Below are positions 24,132-33,227 of a stretch of DNA of 64,000 nt, piece after piece. The notes under the pieces were generated by a model, which ran no database searches, was not told the origin of the DNA, and was given only the letters and a program-made list of their open reading frames with translations. Source of the DNA: Tagaea sp965279565 (GTDB lineage: Bacteria > Pseudomonadota > Alphaproteobacteria > CACIAM-22H2); the NCBI GenBank assembly GCA_965279565.1, contig OZ257249.1, forward strand, positions 1,798,001 through 1,862,000, written 5' to 3'. Each line of letters opens with the position of its first letter. The stretch's first letter is position 1. Both the position numbers and the translations under genes were made by a program.

Positions 24132-24824
24132 CTACCGCCAGATCGCCATGGGAATCCCGAACCGGTCCTTCCCCGCCTTCGCCGGAAAGCACTCGCCCTT
24201 TCCCGCAACCACGCGCAACGCCGCAAGGCACACGACCGCCGCGTCGATCACGTCGTCGGGCGCCACCACGCTGCGCGGCAGCAGGTCGAGCCAGTCGGCG
24301 ATGTCGGCCATGCCGTGCTTGGCGAGCAGTGCCAAGCGGCGCTTGCGCCCCTCCGGGGTCTTCTTCTTTTCCAGCACGGGCGATCCGGCGAGGCGCGCGA
24401 AGCCCAGTTCCGGGTGCGCTTCGACGATGCGGCAGGGCGGGCGTTTGCGCAGCACCGCGTCGAGTTCGCGCATTTTCGGGAACAGGTTGAAGGATTGCTT
24501 GGAGAGGCCGATCCCGTTGCCGTTGCGTGCACACGCGTCGCGATAGTCGGTCGCACCCAGCGCCTTGCGCGACGGGGCGGAGAACACGCTGGATGTCTTG
24601 CCCGGCAGGGCGGCGCGCGCGGCGCGTTCGCACATCCGTCCGCCTTTCTCGGCCTTGTCGGCGAAGCCCATCGGCATGTCGATGGCGACCAGCGCGAACT
24701 CGTCGCCCTTCAGCAGGTCCTTGAGCTTCTCGACGAAGCGCAGTTCGCGCGGCCGGCCGTCGAGGTCGGCGACGATGGCGACCCAGCCGCCGCGTGCGCC
24801 ATCGACGCCGGCGACGCGTTTCAC
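24132..24824 (-). CDS. DUF429 family protein
   Basis: 230-residue protein of the DUF429 family, recognisable by the N-terminal VAGVDGARGGWVA, IDMPMGFAD and the HPELGFARL segment. The VDGxxxGW start resembles RNase-H-like folds; the catalytic function is not established. The start is GTG at 24824, overlapping the indolepyruvate oxidoreductase stop as GTGA. The last 20 or so codons are duplicated at 21313-21396, and the C-terminus FPAKAGKDRFGIPMAIWR is somewhat unlike the tails I recall for the family. Confidence 0.82.
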   Translation of the reverse strand: MKRVAGVDGARGGWVAIVADLDGRPRELRFVEKLKDLLKGDEFALVAIDMPMGFADKAEKGGRMCERAARAALPGKTSSVFSAPSRKALGATDYRDACARNGNGIGLSKQSFNLFPKMRELDAVLRKRPPCRIVEAHPELGFARLAGSPVLEKKKTPEGRKRRLALLAKHGMADIADWLDLLPRSVVAPDDVIDAAVVCLAALRVVAGKGECFPAKAGKDRFGIPMAIWR

Positions 24825-27800
24825 TCCGCGGCCTGTGCCGCCGGTGCGGGATTGCGGAAATTGGCGCGCAGCTGCTCGGCGTGCGCCTTCGCCTTGGCGA
24901 GGTGCGCGTCCTTCACGTGGCCGTAGCCGCGGATTTCCTCCGGCACGCTCGCGAGGCCGACGGCCGCCGCGTGGTTCGCCGGCGTGAGGCCCGCCAGGAT
25001 TTCCGCGACCGTCGCCTCGTATTCGGCGATGAGTGCACGCTCCGTCTTGCGTTCTTCCGTGCGGCCGAACGGGTCGAGCTTCGTGCCGCGCAGGAACCTG
25101 AATTTCGCCAGCACGCCGAAGGCGGCCAGCATCCACGGGCCGAATGTGCGCTTCTTCAGATGCCCGGTCGTCGCGTCGCGCTCGGCCACCAGCGGCGGGG
25201 CGAGGTTGAATTCGATGCGGTAGTCGCCCTCGAACTGGCGGGCGAGGGCCGCGCGGAACGTGCCGTCCGAATAGAGCCGTGCCACCTCGTACTCGTCCTT
25301 GTACGAAAGCAGCTTCGCGTAATAGCGCGCGACGGCGAGGGCGAGGCCCGTCATGTCCGGTGTGGCCGCCTTCTCGGCTGCTTCCACCTTGCGCACCAGC
25401 TTTTCGTAGCGCGCGGCGAGGCCAGCGTCCTGGTAGGCGGTCAGGTGCTCGACGCGCACCGCGACGATCTCGTCCAGCGTGCGCGCGATCTTGCGCTCGG
25501 CCGGCATCGTGGGTGCTGCGGCTTCCTTGACGCGCGCGGCATCCACGGCCGCGAGGCGGCCCCAGTGGAAGGCGCGCTTGTTCGCGTCGATGGCCACCTC
25601 GTTGAGCTCGATCGCGCGCAGGATGGCGTCGAGCCCGACCGGGACCAGCCCCTTCTGCCACGCGAAGCCGAGCATGAACGGGTTCGTCGCGATCGAATCG
25701 CCCATCAGCGCGGTGGCGAGCTTCGTGGCGTCCACCACGTCCATCGAGCCCTGGCCGAGCGCGTGCGCGATGACGTCCTGCATTTCCTGCGTGGGGAACT
25801 GCAGGTCGGGATTGCGCGTGAAATCGCCGGTCGGGGATTCGTACGCGTTGATCACCGCGCGCGTCAGGCCGATGCGCGTCTTGTCGAGCGTCTCGGCCCC
25901 CGCCGCGACGACGATGTCGCAGCCCAGCAGCAGGTTCGCTTCGCCCGCCGCGATGCGCACCGCGTGCAGCTCGTCGGCGTGTTTCGCGATGCGGATATGG
26001 CTCATCACCGCACCGCCCTTCTGCGCAAGGCCGGCCATGTCGAGGATCGAGACGCCCTTGCCTTCGAGATGGGCCGCCATGCCGATCAGCGCGCCGACCG
26101 TGACGACGCCGGTGCCGCCCACGCCGGTCACGACGATGTTGTAGGGATGGTCGAGGCCGGGGATCTGCGGGGCGGGAAGGACCGCGAACGGATCGACTGA
26201 GTTTTCGGCGCGCTTTTCGCGCGGCTTGCGCACGCGCCCGCCGAGCACGTTGACGAAGGAGGGGCAGAAGCCCTTCGTGCACGAGAAATCCTTGTTGCAG
26301 CTCGACTGGTCGATCGCGCGCTTGCGGCCGAACTCGGTCTCGACCGGGACGACCGACAGGCAGTTCGACTGCACGCCGCAGTCGCCGCAGCCCTCGCACA
26401 CCGCCTCGTTGACGAAGATGCGCTTGGCCGGATCGGGATAGGTGCCGCGCTTGCGCCGGCGGCGCTTCTCGGCCGCACAGGTCTGGTCGTGGATCAGGAT
26501 CGTGACACCCTTCTCCTCGCGCAGCTCGCGCTGCACGGCATCCAGATCGTCGCGGTGGCGGATCGCGACACCGGGGGCGAACTGCGCGCTGCCGTACTTG
26601 TCCGGCTCGTCGCTGGTCACGACGATGCGGCTGGCCCCTTCGGCCGCCAGCATGCGCGTGATCTGCGGCACCGTCAGCGGGCCGTCATGCGGCTGGCCGC
26701 CGGTCATCGCGACCGCGTCGTTGAACAGCAGCTTGTAGGTGATGTTGACCTTGGCGGCGATGGCCGCGCGGATGGCGAGCGAGCCCGAATGGTAGAACGT
26801 GCCGTCGCCGAGATTCTGGAAGACGTGCTTGGTCTCCGTGAACGGCGCCTGGCCGATCCACGGCGTGCCTTCGCCGCCCATGTGCGTGAAGGTCGTCGTC
26901 CCGCGATCCATCCAGATCGACATGAAGTGGCAGCCGATCCCGGCCATCGCGCGGCTGCCCTCGGGCACCTTCGTCGAAGAGTTATGCGGGCAGCCCGAGC
27001 AGAAATAGGGAACGCGCTTGAAGGCGTGGCCCTCGGGGTTGCGTTCCTTGGCGTCGATCAGCGCCACGCGTTCGCGGATGCGCTCGGACGTGAAGAAGGG
27101 TTCGAGGCGTTTGGCGATCACACGCGCGATCTGTGCAGGCGTCAGTTCGCCGGACGAGGGCAGGATCCACTGGCCCTTCTCGTCGAACTTGCCGACCACG
27201 CGCGGGCGCACGTCGGCGCGCCAGTTGTAGAGCTGTTCCTTGAACTGGTTCTCGATGAGGGCGCGCTTCTCCTCGACGACGAGCACTTCTTCCAGCCCCT
27301 CGGCGAAGTGGCGTGCCCCTTCGCGTTCCAGCGGCCACGGCATCGCGACCTTGTAGACGCGCAGGCCGATCTTCGCCGCGAGCGCCTCGTCGATGCCCAG
27401 ATCGTCGAGCGCCTGGCGCACGTCGAGATAGCTCTTGCCGGTCGTGACGATGCCGATGCGCGGGTTCGGGCTGTCGACGACGATTTTGTCCAGCTTGTTG
27501 GCGCGCGCGAAGGCCAGCGCCGCGTAGACCTTGTATTTCTGCAGCCGGAATTCCTGGTCCGTCCAGTGGTCGGGCCAGCGGATATGCACGCCGGTCGGCG
27601 GCATCTCGAAATCGGTGGGCGTGACGAAATCCAGCCGGTGCGGATCGACCGAGACCGAGGCCGAACTGTCCACGGTTTCGCCGGTGCATTTGAACGCGAC
27701 CCAGCAGCCCGAATAGCGGCTCATCGCCCAGCCATAGAGGCCGAGATCGAGGAATTCCTGCACGCCCGACGGATTCAGCACCGGGATCATCGCCGAGATG

Positions 27801-28303
27801 AATTCGTGCTCGGACTGGTGGGCGAGGGTGGAGGACTTGGCCGCGTGGTCGTCGCCCGCCAGCACCAGCACGCCGCCGTGCGGCGAAGTACCCGCCGCGT
27901 TCGCATGCTTGAACACGTCGCCGCAGCGGTCCACGCCCGGGCCCTTGCCGTACCACATCGAGAAGACGCCGTCGTATTTCGCGCCCTCGTACATGTTGAC
28001 CTGCTGCGTGCCCCAGCACGCGGCGGCGGCCAGATCCTCGTTCACGCCGGGCGTGAAATGGATGTGGTGGTCTTTCAGATGGCGCTTGGCCTTCCACATC
28101 GCCTGGTCGAGCCCGCCCAGCGGCGAGCCGCGATAGCCGGTCACGAAACCCGCCGTGTTGAGGCCGGCGGCGAGGTCGCGCTGGCGCTGCATCAGCGTGA
28201 GGCGCAGCAGGGCCTGCGTGCCGGTCAGGAACACGCGCCCGCTGGATGCGGTGTATTTGTCGTCGAGGGAAACGTCGAGCAGGGCCTGGGCCGTGGGGGT
28301 CAT
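24821..28303 (-). CDS. Indolepyruvate:ferredoxin oxidoreductase, fused single chain
   Basis: 1160-residue fused 2-oxoacid:ferredoxin oxidoreductase that decarboxylates aryl pyruvates to aryl-acetyl-CoA with thiamine diphosphate and Fe-S clusters. Order: pyrimidine-binding domain (about 25-250), TPP-binding domain (CSGCPHNSST, GDGTFYHSG), ferredoxin-type segment CEGCGDCGVQSNC, then the gamma/catalytic domain (VTGVGGTGVVTVGALIG) and a C-terminal DUF6537-like helical part. The ATG at 28303 starts MTPTAQALLDVSLDDKY, the usual family N-terminus. Its stop is coupled to DUF429. A role in phenylalanine/tryptophan/tyrosine catabolism is expected. Confidence 0.95.
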   Translation of the reverse strand: MTPTAQALLDVSLDDKYTASSGRVFLTGTQALLRLTLMQRQRDLAAGLNTAGFVTGYRGSPLGGLDQAMWKAKRHLKDHHIHFTPGVNEDLAAAACWGTQQVNMYEGAKYDGVFSMWYGKGPGVDRCGDVFKHANAAGTSPHGGVLVLAGDDHAAKSSTLAHQSEHEFISAMIPVLNPSGVQEFLDLGLYGWAMSRYSGCWVAFKCTGETVDSSASVSVDPHRLDFVTPTDFEMPPTGVHIRWPDHWTDQEFRLQKYKVYAALAFARANKLDKIVVDSPNPRIGIVTTGKSYLDVRQALDDLGIDEALAAKIGLRVYKVAMPWPLEREGARHFAEGLEEVLVVEEKRALIENQFKEQLYNWRADVRPRVVGKFDEKGQWILPSSGELTPAQIARVIAKRLEPFFTSERIRERVALIDAKERNPEGHAFKRVPYFCSGCPHNSSTKVPEGSRAMAGIGCHFMSIWMDRGTTTFTHMGGEGTPWIGQAPFTETKHVFQNLGDGTFYHSGSLAIRAAIAAKVNITYKLLFNDAVAMTGGQPHDGPLTVPQITRMLAAEGASRIVVTSDEPDKYGSAQFAPGVAIRHRDDLDAVQRELREEKGVTILIHDQTCAAEKRRRRKRGTYPDPAKRIFVNEAVCEGCGDCGVQSNCLSVVPVETEFGRKRAIDQSSCNKDFSCTKGFCPSFVNVLGGRVRKPREKRAENSVDPFAVLPAPQIPGLDHPYNIVVTGVGGTGVVTVGALIGMAAHLEGKGVSILDMAGLAQKGGAVMSHIRIAKHADELHAVRIAAGEANLLLGCDIVVAAGAETLDKTRIGLTRAVINAYESPTGDFTRNPDLQFPTQEMQDVIAHALGQGSMDVVDATKLATALMGDSIATNPFMLGFAWQKGLVPVGLDAILRAIELNEVAIDANKRAFHWGRLAAVDAARVKEAAAPTMPAERKIARTLDEIVAVRVEHLTAYQDAGLAARYEKLVRKVEAAEKAATPDMTGLALAVARYYAKLLSYKDEYEVARLYSDGTFRAALARQFEGDYRIEFNLAPPLVAERDATTGHLKKRTFGPWMLAAFGVLAKFRFLRGTKLDPFGRTEERKTERALIAEYEATVAEILAGLTPANHAAAVGLASVPEEIRGYGHVKDAHLAKAKAHAEQLRANFRNPAPAAQAAE

Positions 28304-28491
28304 GGCTGTCTTTTCCGTCCCGTCGCGCGGCGCGTCTTGTCGCCTTCGTTCCAAGGACGGTAGTGCAAAGGCCGGGGGCACTCAATCGCGCCCGTGCGGG
28401 CCCGGCCAGAAAGCAACGACATTCCCGGTCGCGCGCGGGACCCGTGCCGGAAGTTGCGCGGCGTGCTTCGGTCCGCGCAACTTGGTTTCGT

Positions 28492-30678
28492 TTAGGCCGC
28501 TTTCGCCTTGCGGCCGAGCACGAGGCTCGCCAGCACGTTGTCGACCAGCGTGCGGCCGATCTCGCCGTTCGTCGCCCAGCCCATCGACAGGATCGATTCG
28601 GGGTGGAACTGCACGGCCGCAATCGGCAGGCGCTTGTGGCGCACGGCCATGACGAGGCCGGCCGGCGTGCGCGCGAGGATGTCGAGCTCGCCATGCGGGA
28701 ACGTGTCCGCCTTCGCATGCAGCGAATGATAGGCGCCGACCGCGCACGGGCTGGGCAGCGTGTCGAACAGGCCGGTCCCGTCATGCTCGATGTCCCAGCG
28801 CTTGCCGTGGCGCGGTTCCGGCAGCACGGCGAGCGTGCCGCCGAACGCCTCGACCGTGCCCTGCAGCCCGAGGCACACGCCGAACTGCGCGACGTCGTGT
28901 TTCGCCAGTTCCTTGACGAGGGCGGGCACGCCGAACTGCGACGGCGTGCCGGGGCCCGGCGAATGCACGACGAGGTCCGGCTTCATCGCGAGGATCGCGG
29001 CGGCACCCAGACCATGCCGGTACGTCGCGACGTTCGCGCCCGTCTGGCGGAAATAGTCGGCGAGCGTGTGGACGAAGCTGTCCTCATTGTCGACAAGGAC
29101 CACCTTCAGGCCGGCCCCGATGGCGCTGGCGGCGTTGCCCGTCGCGGCCGCGACCGGCGGGGCGAGCACGCGGAACAGCGCGTTGGCCTTGAGGTGCGTC
29201 TCCTCGTTCTCCTCCATGCCGATCGAATCCCACACCAGCGTCGCGCCCACGCGGTAGCGCACGTGCTGGCGCTTCTTGGCGTCGTCCTCGAGATGCACCG
29301 TGCGGATCGTGATGCCGGTGTTGACGTCGCCGTTGAGCAGTAGCGCACCCACCGCGCCGCCGTACCAGCCGCGCGGGGCGGTCTCGGATTTCTCGATGAT
29401 CTCGGCCGCCCATTTCTTCGGCGCACCGGTCAGCGTGACGGCCCACATGTGGCTGATGAACGCGTCGAGGCCGCTGACGTCGTCGCGCAGGCGGCCCTCC
29501 ACATGGTCGACCGTGTGGAACAGGCCGGCATAGGTCTCGATCTGGCGGCGTCCCAGCAGCTTGACGCTGCCCGGCACGCAGATGCGCGACTTGTCGTTCC
29601 GGTCGACGTCGGTGCACATCGTGAGTTCCACCTCGTCCTTCTCGGAATCGATCAGGGCCTTCAGCCGCTCGGCATCCTCCATCGCGTTGCGCCCGCGCCG
29701 CGCGGTGCCCGAGATCGGGCAGGACTCGACGCGCGTGCCTTCCACGCGCACGAACATCTCCGGGCTCGTCCCCACCAGCCGGTCGGGGCCGAGCTGCAGG
29801 AAGAACTCGAACGGCGACGGGTTGACCTTCTTGAGCTTGGCGAACAGCGTGGACGGCGCCCCCTGATAGGCCGCATCGAAACGGCGCGACAGCACGACCT
29901 CGAAGATGTCGCCCACCCGCATGCGCTCGCGCGCGACATCGACCATCGCGGAATACTGCTCGGCCGTCAGGTCCGACGTGATCTCGGGCTTGGCGGTCGG
30001 CTCGACGTATTTGCGACGCGCGACGGGCTCGAACACCTTGCGCGCGGCCCCTTCCGTGGTCGCGGCACCGCGCACGAACTCGTAATCGAAGCGGAACGCC
30101 GTCTCCTTGCGCCGGTCGAGGATGTACATCCGGTCGGGCAGGAACAGGTGCAGGTCGCGCGCCTCGTCCTTGCGCGCGTGATGGAGTGCGATCGGCTCGA
30201 ACTGGTAGATGAGGTCGTAGCCGAACGCGCCGTAGAGGCCCAGGAACGGGTCGGCAAGGCCCTTGAACTCCTCGACGAAGCGGCGCAGCGGCGAGAACAG
30301 CGAGGGCTGCTGGCTGCGCTGCTCCTCCGCGAACGGGCCCTTGGCGGGCGGGATCGCGAGCGTGCGTTCGCGGGCACTCTTCGCCACCGTCTCGAACTCG
30401 GCGAGTACGGGATCGAGGATGTCGAGCAGCCTTTCGCCGCGTTCGTTGAGGGCGCGGAACGTGATCCGGCGGTCGCGCCCGACGATCTCCAGCGGCGGGT
30501 CGACGAAGCCGAACTCCCAGCGCGAATAGCGTCCCGGATAGTCCACGCCCGACGAGAACAGCCCGCCGCGCGCGCGGTCGAGCCGTTCGGCGAAGCCGTC
30601 GAGGGCGGTGGCGTAGTCGAGCGGCCGGCGGTTGCGGACGAGGGTCAGGCCGGTCTTTGTCGCGAACTCATGGCGCAT
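28492..30678 (-). CDS. trpE: Anthranilate synthase, fused TrpE-TrpG
   Basis: 728-residue fusion making anthranilate from chorismate and glutamine, the first committed step of tryptophan synthesis. The chorismate-binding domain spans about 1-510 (ISGTARRG, DVDRNDKSR, ISHMWAVTLTGAPKKW) and the glutamine amidotransferase domain about 530-725. The amidotransferase nucleophile Cys is in FGVCLGLQG and the His/Glu in QFHPESI. Single-chain TrpE(G) is common in alphaproteobacteria. A Trp-rich leader frame and terminator hairpin lie 75-150 bp upstream, so expression should fall when charged tRNA-Trp is plentiful. Confidence 0.96.
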   Translation of the reverse strand: MRHEFATKTGLTLVRNRRPLDYATALDGFAERLDRARGGLFSSGVDYPGRYSRWEFGFVDPPLEIVGRDRRITFRALNERGERLLDILDPVLAEFETVAKSARERTLAIPPAKGPFAEEQRSQQPSLFSPLRRFVEEFKGLADPFLGLYGAFGYDLIYQFEPIALHHARKDEARDLHLFLPDRMYILDRRKETAFRFDYEFVRGAATTEGAARKVFEPVARRKYVEPTAKPEITSDLTAEQYSAMVDVARERMRVGDIFEVVLSRRFDAAYQGAPSTLFAKLKKVNPSPFEFFLQLGPDRLVGTSPEMFVRVEGTRVESCPISGTARRGRNAMEDAERLKALIDSEKDEVELTMCTDVDRNDKSRICVPGSVKLLGRRQIETYAGLFHTVDHVEGRLRDDVSGLDAFISHMWAVTLTGAPKKWAAEIIEKSETAPRGWYGGAVGALLLNGDVNTGITIRTVHLEDDAKKRQHVRYRVGATLVWDSIGMEENEETHLKANALFRVLAPPVAAATGNAASAIGAGLKVVLVDNEDSFVHTLADYFRQTGANVATYRHGLGAAAILAMKPDLVVHSPGPGTPSQFGVPALVKELAKHDVAQFGVCLGLQGTVEAFGGTLAVLPEPRHGKRWDIEHDGTGLFDTLPSPCAVGAYHSLHAKADTFPHGELDILARTPAGLVMAVRHKRLPIAAVQFHPESILSMGWATNGEIGRTLVDNVLASLVLGRKAKAA

Positions 30679-30753
30679 GGCGGTCTCGCGGGGTCTGGTG
30701 CGCGCGCGGATTTCCGGCGCTGCGCACGAATGGACTTATGTCGGGAATGGGAT

Positions 30754-30789
30754 AGGGAAAAGAAGTTGGCTGGCGCTTAGCGCCACCAA
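30754..30789 (-). terminator. trpE(G) attenuator hairpin
   Basis: On the coding (minus) strand TTGG + TGGCGC pairs with GCGCCA + CCAA around the TAA stop of the leader, with one bulged base, followed by CTTCTTTTCCC. The 5' arm contains the last two Trp codons. A ribosome stalled there would cover the arm and stop the hairpin from forming, allowing read-through into trpE(G). Confidence 0.75.
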
Positions 30790-30827
30790 GCCTGCCAGAA
30801 CGAAATGCGGGCGACCGTCTTTTCCAT
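30777..30827 (-). CDS. trpL: trp leader peptide
   Basis: 17-codon frame: MEKTVARISFWQAWWR then TAA. Three of the last six codons are Trp. It ends inside the attenuator hairpin and about 100 bp before trpE(G), the classic arrangement of a transcription-attenuation leader. No strong ribosome-binding site is visible. Confidence 0.82.
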   Translation of the reverse strand: MEKTVARISFWQAWWR

Positions 30828-30834
30828 GGCAGGC

Positions 30835-30863
30835 ACGCTAGCGGAGGCCGGGCCCTCGCGCAA
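30835..30863 (-). promoter_or_regulatory. Probable trpL-trpE(G) promoter
   Basis: Leftward TTGCGC (30858-30863), a 17-nt spacer and TAGCGT (30835-30840), immediately before the leader peptide start at 30827. The -10 ends within about 10 bp of the ATG, so the leader mRNA would be nearly leaderless, fitting the absent Shine-Dalgarno. Hexamer matches are moderate. Confidence 0.4.
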
Positions 30864-30912
30864 CGACGAAAGCGCGTGATTTTGGCGTCCGGGGCGGGTA
30901 AAAGCGCGCGTC

Positions 30913-31887
30913 ATGACGGTTCTGGTCACCGGTGCAGCCGGATTCATCGGATTTTCGGTCGCGCGCGCCCTGCTGGCGCGCGGCGAACGCGTCGTCGGCT
31001 TCGACAATTTCAACCCGTACTACGACGTACGCCTCAAGGAGGCGCGCGCGGCCGAACTGTCGAAAACCCGCGGCTTCCGCATGGTGCGCGACGACATCGC
31101 CGCCGAGGGCGCCTTCGCGGCCGCCATCTCCGATCCGGCGATCGACCGGGTCGTGCATCTCGCCGCCCAGGCCGGCGTGCGATACTCGATCACCAATCCC
31201 GACGTCTATATCCGCACGAACGTCATCGGCCATTTCAACGTGGTCGACGCGTGCCGCATGCGCGGCGGGATCAAGCATCTGGTCTATGCGTCGTCCTCGT
31301 CGGTCTATGGCGGCAACGAGAAGCTGCCGTTCTCGGTCGACGACAAGATCGACCGGCCCGTCTCGCTCTACGCCGCGACGAAGGCCGCCAACGAGCTGGT
31401 CGCGCACTGCTACAGCCATCTCTACGACCTGCCGGCCACGGGCCTGCGCTTCTTCACGGTCTACGGGCCGTGGGGAAGGCCGGACATGGCGCTGTGGATC
31501 TTCACCAAGTCGATCCTGGCCGGCACGCCGATCCAGGTCTTCAATCAGGGCAAGATGCGGCGCGACTTCACCTATATCGACGACATCGTCGCGGGCGTGA
31601 TCGCCGCCCTCGACCGGCCGCCGGCGGCGGGCAAGGCCGCGCGCCACCGCGTCTACAATCTGGGCAACCACAAGTCCGAGCCGCTGCTGCGCTATATCGA
31701 GGTGATCGAGCGCGCGACGAACCACAAGGCGATCCTCGACCTGCAGCCGCTGCAGGCCGGCGACGTGCCCGAGAGCTTCGCCGACATCGAATCCTCGACC
31801 CGCGATCTCGGGTTCGTGCCGCGCACGTCGATCGACGACGGCGTGCCGAAATTCGTCGAGTGGTTCCGCGCCTACAACGGCGTCTGA
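30913..31887 (+). CDS. NAD-dependent epimerase, UDP-glucuronate 4-epimerase-like
   Basis: 324-residue short-chain epimerase/dehydratase. The NAD-binding GAAGFIG is at residues 7-13, the catalytic SSSSVYG and YAATKAANE (Tyr-x3-Lys) follow, and the sugar-nucleotide region FFTVYGPWGRPDMA is typical of UDP-glucuronate 4-epimerases (LspL/WbnF type). The product, UDP-galacturonate, would feed surface polysaccharide or lipid A decoration. The first codon is 85 bp from the divergent trp leader. Its 3' end overlaps the convergent histidine kinase gene by 16 bp. Confidence 0.9.
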   Translation: MTVLVTGAAGFIGFSVARALLARGERVVGFDNFNPYYDVRLKEARAAELSKTRGFRMVRDDIAAEGAFAAAISDPAIDRVVHLAAQAGVRYSITNPDVYIRTNVIGHFNVVDACRMRGGIKHLVYASSSSVYGGNEKLPFSVDDKIDRPVSLYAATKAANELVAHCYSHLYDLPATGLRFFTVYGPWGRPDMALWIFTKSILAGTPIQVFNQGKMRRDFTYIDDIVAGVIAALDRPPAAGKAARHRVYNLGNHKSEPLLRYIEVIERATNHKAILDLQPLQAGDVPESFADIESSTRDLGFVPRTSIDDGVPKFVEWFRAYNGV

Positions 31888-33227
31888 GCGGCGGCCGCCG
31901 GCAGCCGGACGACGACGCGCAATCCGCCGAGATCCGAATCCTCCAGCGACAGGCTGCCGCCGTAGAGCGTCGCAAGTTCGTCGGCGATCGACAGGCCGAA
32001 GCCGGTTCCGGGCTGCGATTCGTCGAGCCGCATGCCGCGCCGCAGGGCATCCGCACGCGCTTCCGGCCCGATGCCCGGACCGTCGTCGTCGACCGAAATC
32101 TCGATCTGCGCGCCGGCCTGCACCAGCGACACGCGCACCGTCGATTCCGACCACTTGAGCGCGTTGTCGAGGAGGTTGCCGACAATGTCGGCGAGATCGT
32201 CGGGGCTGCCGGCGAAGGGCAATCCGGCGCCCGCCAGCGCCGTGCGGATCGTGCGGCCCGGATGCAGGCGGCCGAGCGTCTCGGCGAGCTTCAGAACGAT
32301 GGCGCGCGCGTCGGTCTGCAGGCCGACCTGCGTGGCGGCCACCCCGGCGCGCGCGCGCGCGAGGTGGCGCTCGATGTGCCCCTGCATCGCCGAGGCCTGC
32401 GCGCGCACGGTCTCGGCGACAGGGCCGCGGTCGCCGTCGGCGGCGTTCCGCAGGATCGCCAGCGGCGTCTTCAGCGCGTGGGCGAGATTGCCCGCCTCGG
32501 CGCGGGCGCGCTCGACCAGCGCGCGGTTGCGCGCCATCACGGACCTGAGATCGGCGACGAGCGGCGCCACCTCGCGCGGCCAGGTCTCGTCGAGCGCCGA
32601 CTCCCGGCCCGAGTTCAGCGCAAGCACGGCACGCCGCAGCCGTTTCAGCGGGGCCAGGCCGAAATGGATCTGCAGGGCGACCGCCGCGGCGAGCCCCGCC
32701 CCGAGTGCGGCGAGCGAAAGTGTCAGCGCCTCGCGGAACGAGGCGAGCGCCTGCGTCACTTCCTTCTCGTCCGAGGCGATGACGAGCCGCACCGGCCGGT
32801 CGATTCCCTCGACCACGATGCTGCGCTCGACCGCGATCAGCATCTGTCCCGACGGTCCCGCGAGGCGATGGCGGTGGATTTCGCCGGGCCGGATCGCGTC
32901 GGGCGGATTGGGCAGCGTGTAGTCCCACAGCGAGCGCGAACGCAGCGCCGGCTGGCCGTCGAGTTCGATCTGCCAGTAGCGTCCGGAGTAGGGCCGGTCG
33001 TAGAGGCTGTCGGGCAGGGCGCGTGTCAGGCGCGCCGACCCGTCCGGAGCCGCCTCGATCGCCGAGACGACATGGTCCATGTCGTCGATCAGGCGCGTCT
33101 CGATGATCGACGCGGCCTGGTCGCGGAAGATCTCGACGAGCACGACGCCCGCGCCGAGGAGTGCGGCGACGAGCCAGAGCAGCGAGGCCGCCGCGAGGCG
33201 GCGGGAGAGGGAGCGCGTTCCGCTCAC
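31872..33227 (-). CDS. Sensor histidine kinase (PhoQ-like)
   Basis: 451-residue membrane kinase: N-terminal span (LAAASLLWLVAALLGAGVVL), periplasmic sensor of about 130 residues, second span around 165-190, HAMP-like linker, phospho-acceptor HALKTPLAIL, then N box NLLDNALKW, DDDGPGIG and GTGFGLSIA. The HxLKTPL variant is typical of PhoQ-type kinases. The start is GTG at 33227, overlapping the response regulator stop as GTGA, so regulator and kinase are co-translated. Flanking PepSY proteins and cytochrome b561 are likely targets or accessories; the signal is unknown. Confidence 0.9.
   Translation of the reverse strand: MSGTRSLSRRLAAASLLWLVAALLGAGVVLVEIFRDQAASIIETRLIDDMDHVVSAIEAAPDGSARLTRALPDSLYDRPYSGRYWQIELDGQPALRSRSLWDYTLPNPPDAIRPGEIHRHRLAGPSGQMLIAVERSIVVEGIDRPVRLVIASDEKEVTQALASFREALTLSLAALGAGLAAAVALQIHFGLAPLKRLRRAVLALNSGRESALDETWPREVAPLVADLRSVMARNRALVERARAEAGNLAHALKTPLAILRNAADGDRGPVAETVRAQASAMQGHIERHLARARAGVAATQVGLQTDARAIVLKLAETLGRLHPGRTIRTALAGAGLPFAGSPDDLADIVGNLLDNALKWSESTVRVSLVQAGAQIEISVDDDGPGIGPEARADALRRGMRLDESQPGTGFGLSIADELATLYGGSLSLEDSDLGGLRVVVRLPAAAAQTPL

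Noticed and set aside
20690..24210. Whole accessory block as an integrated phage or insertion sequence
   Set aside because: No integrase, transposase, phage gene or tRNA attachment site is visible; only repeats and promoter cassettes.
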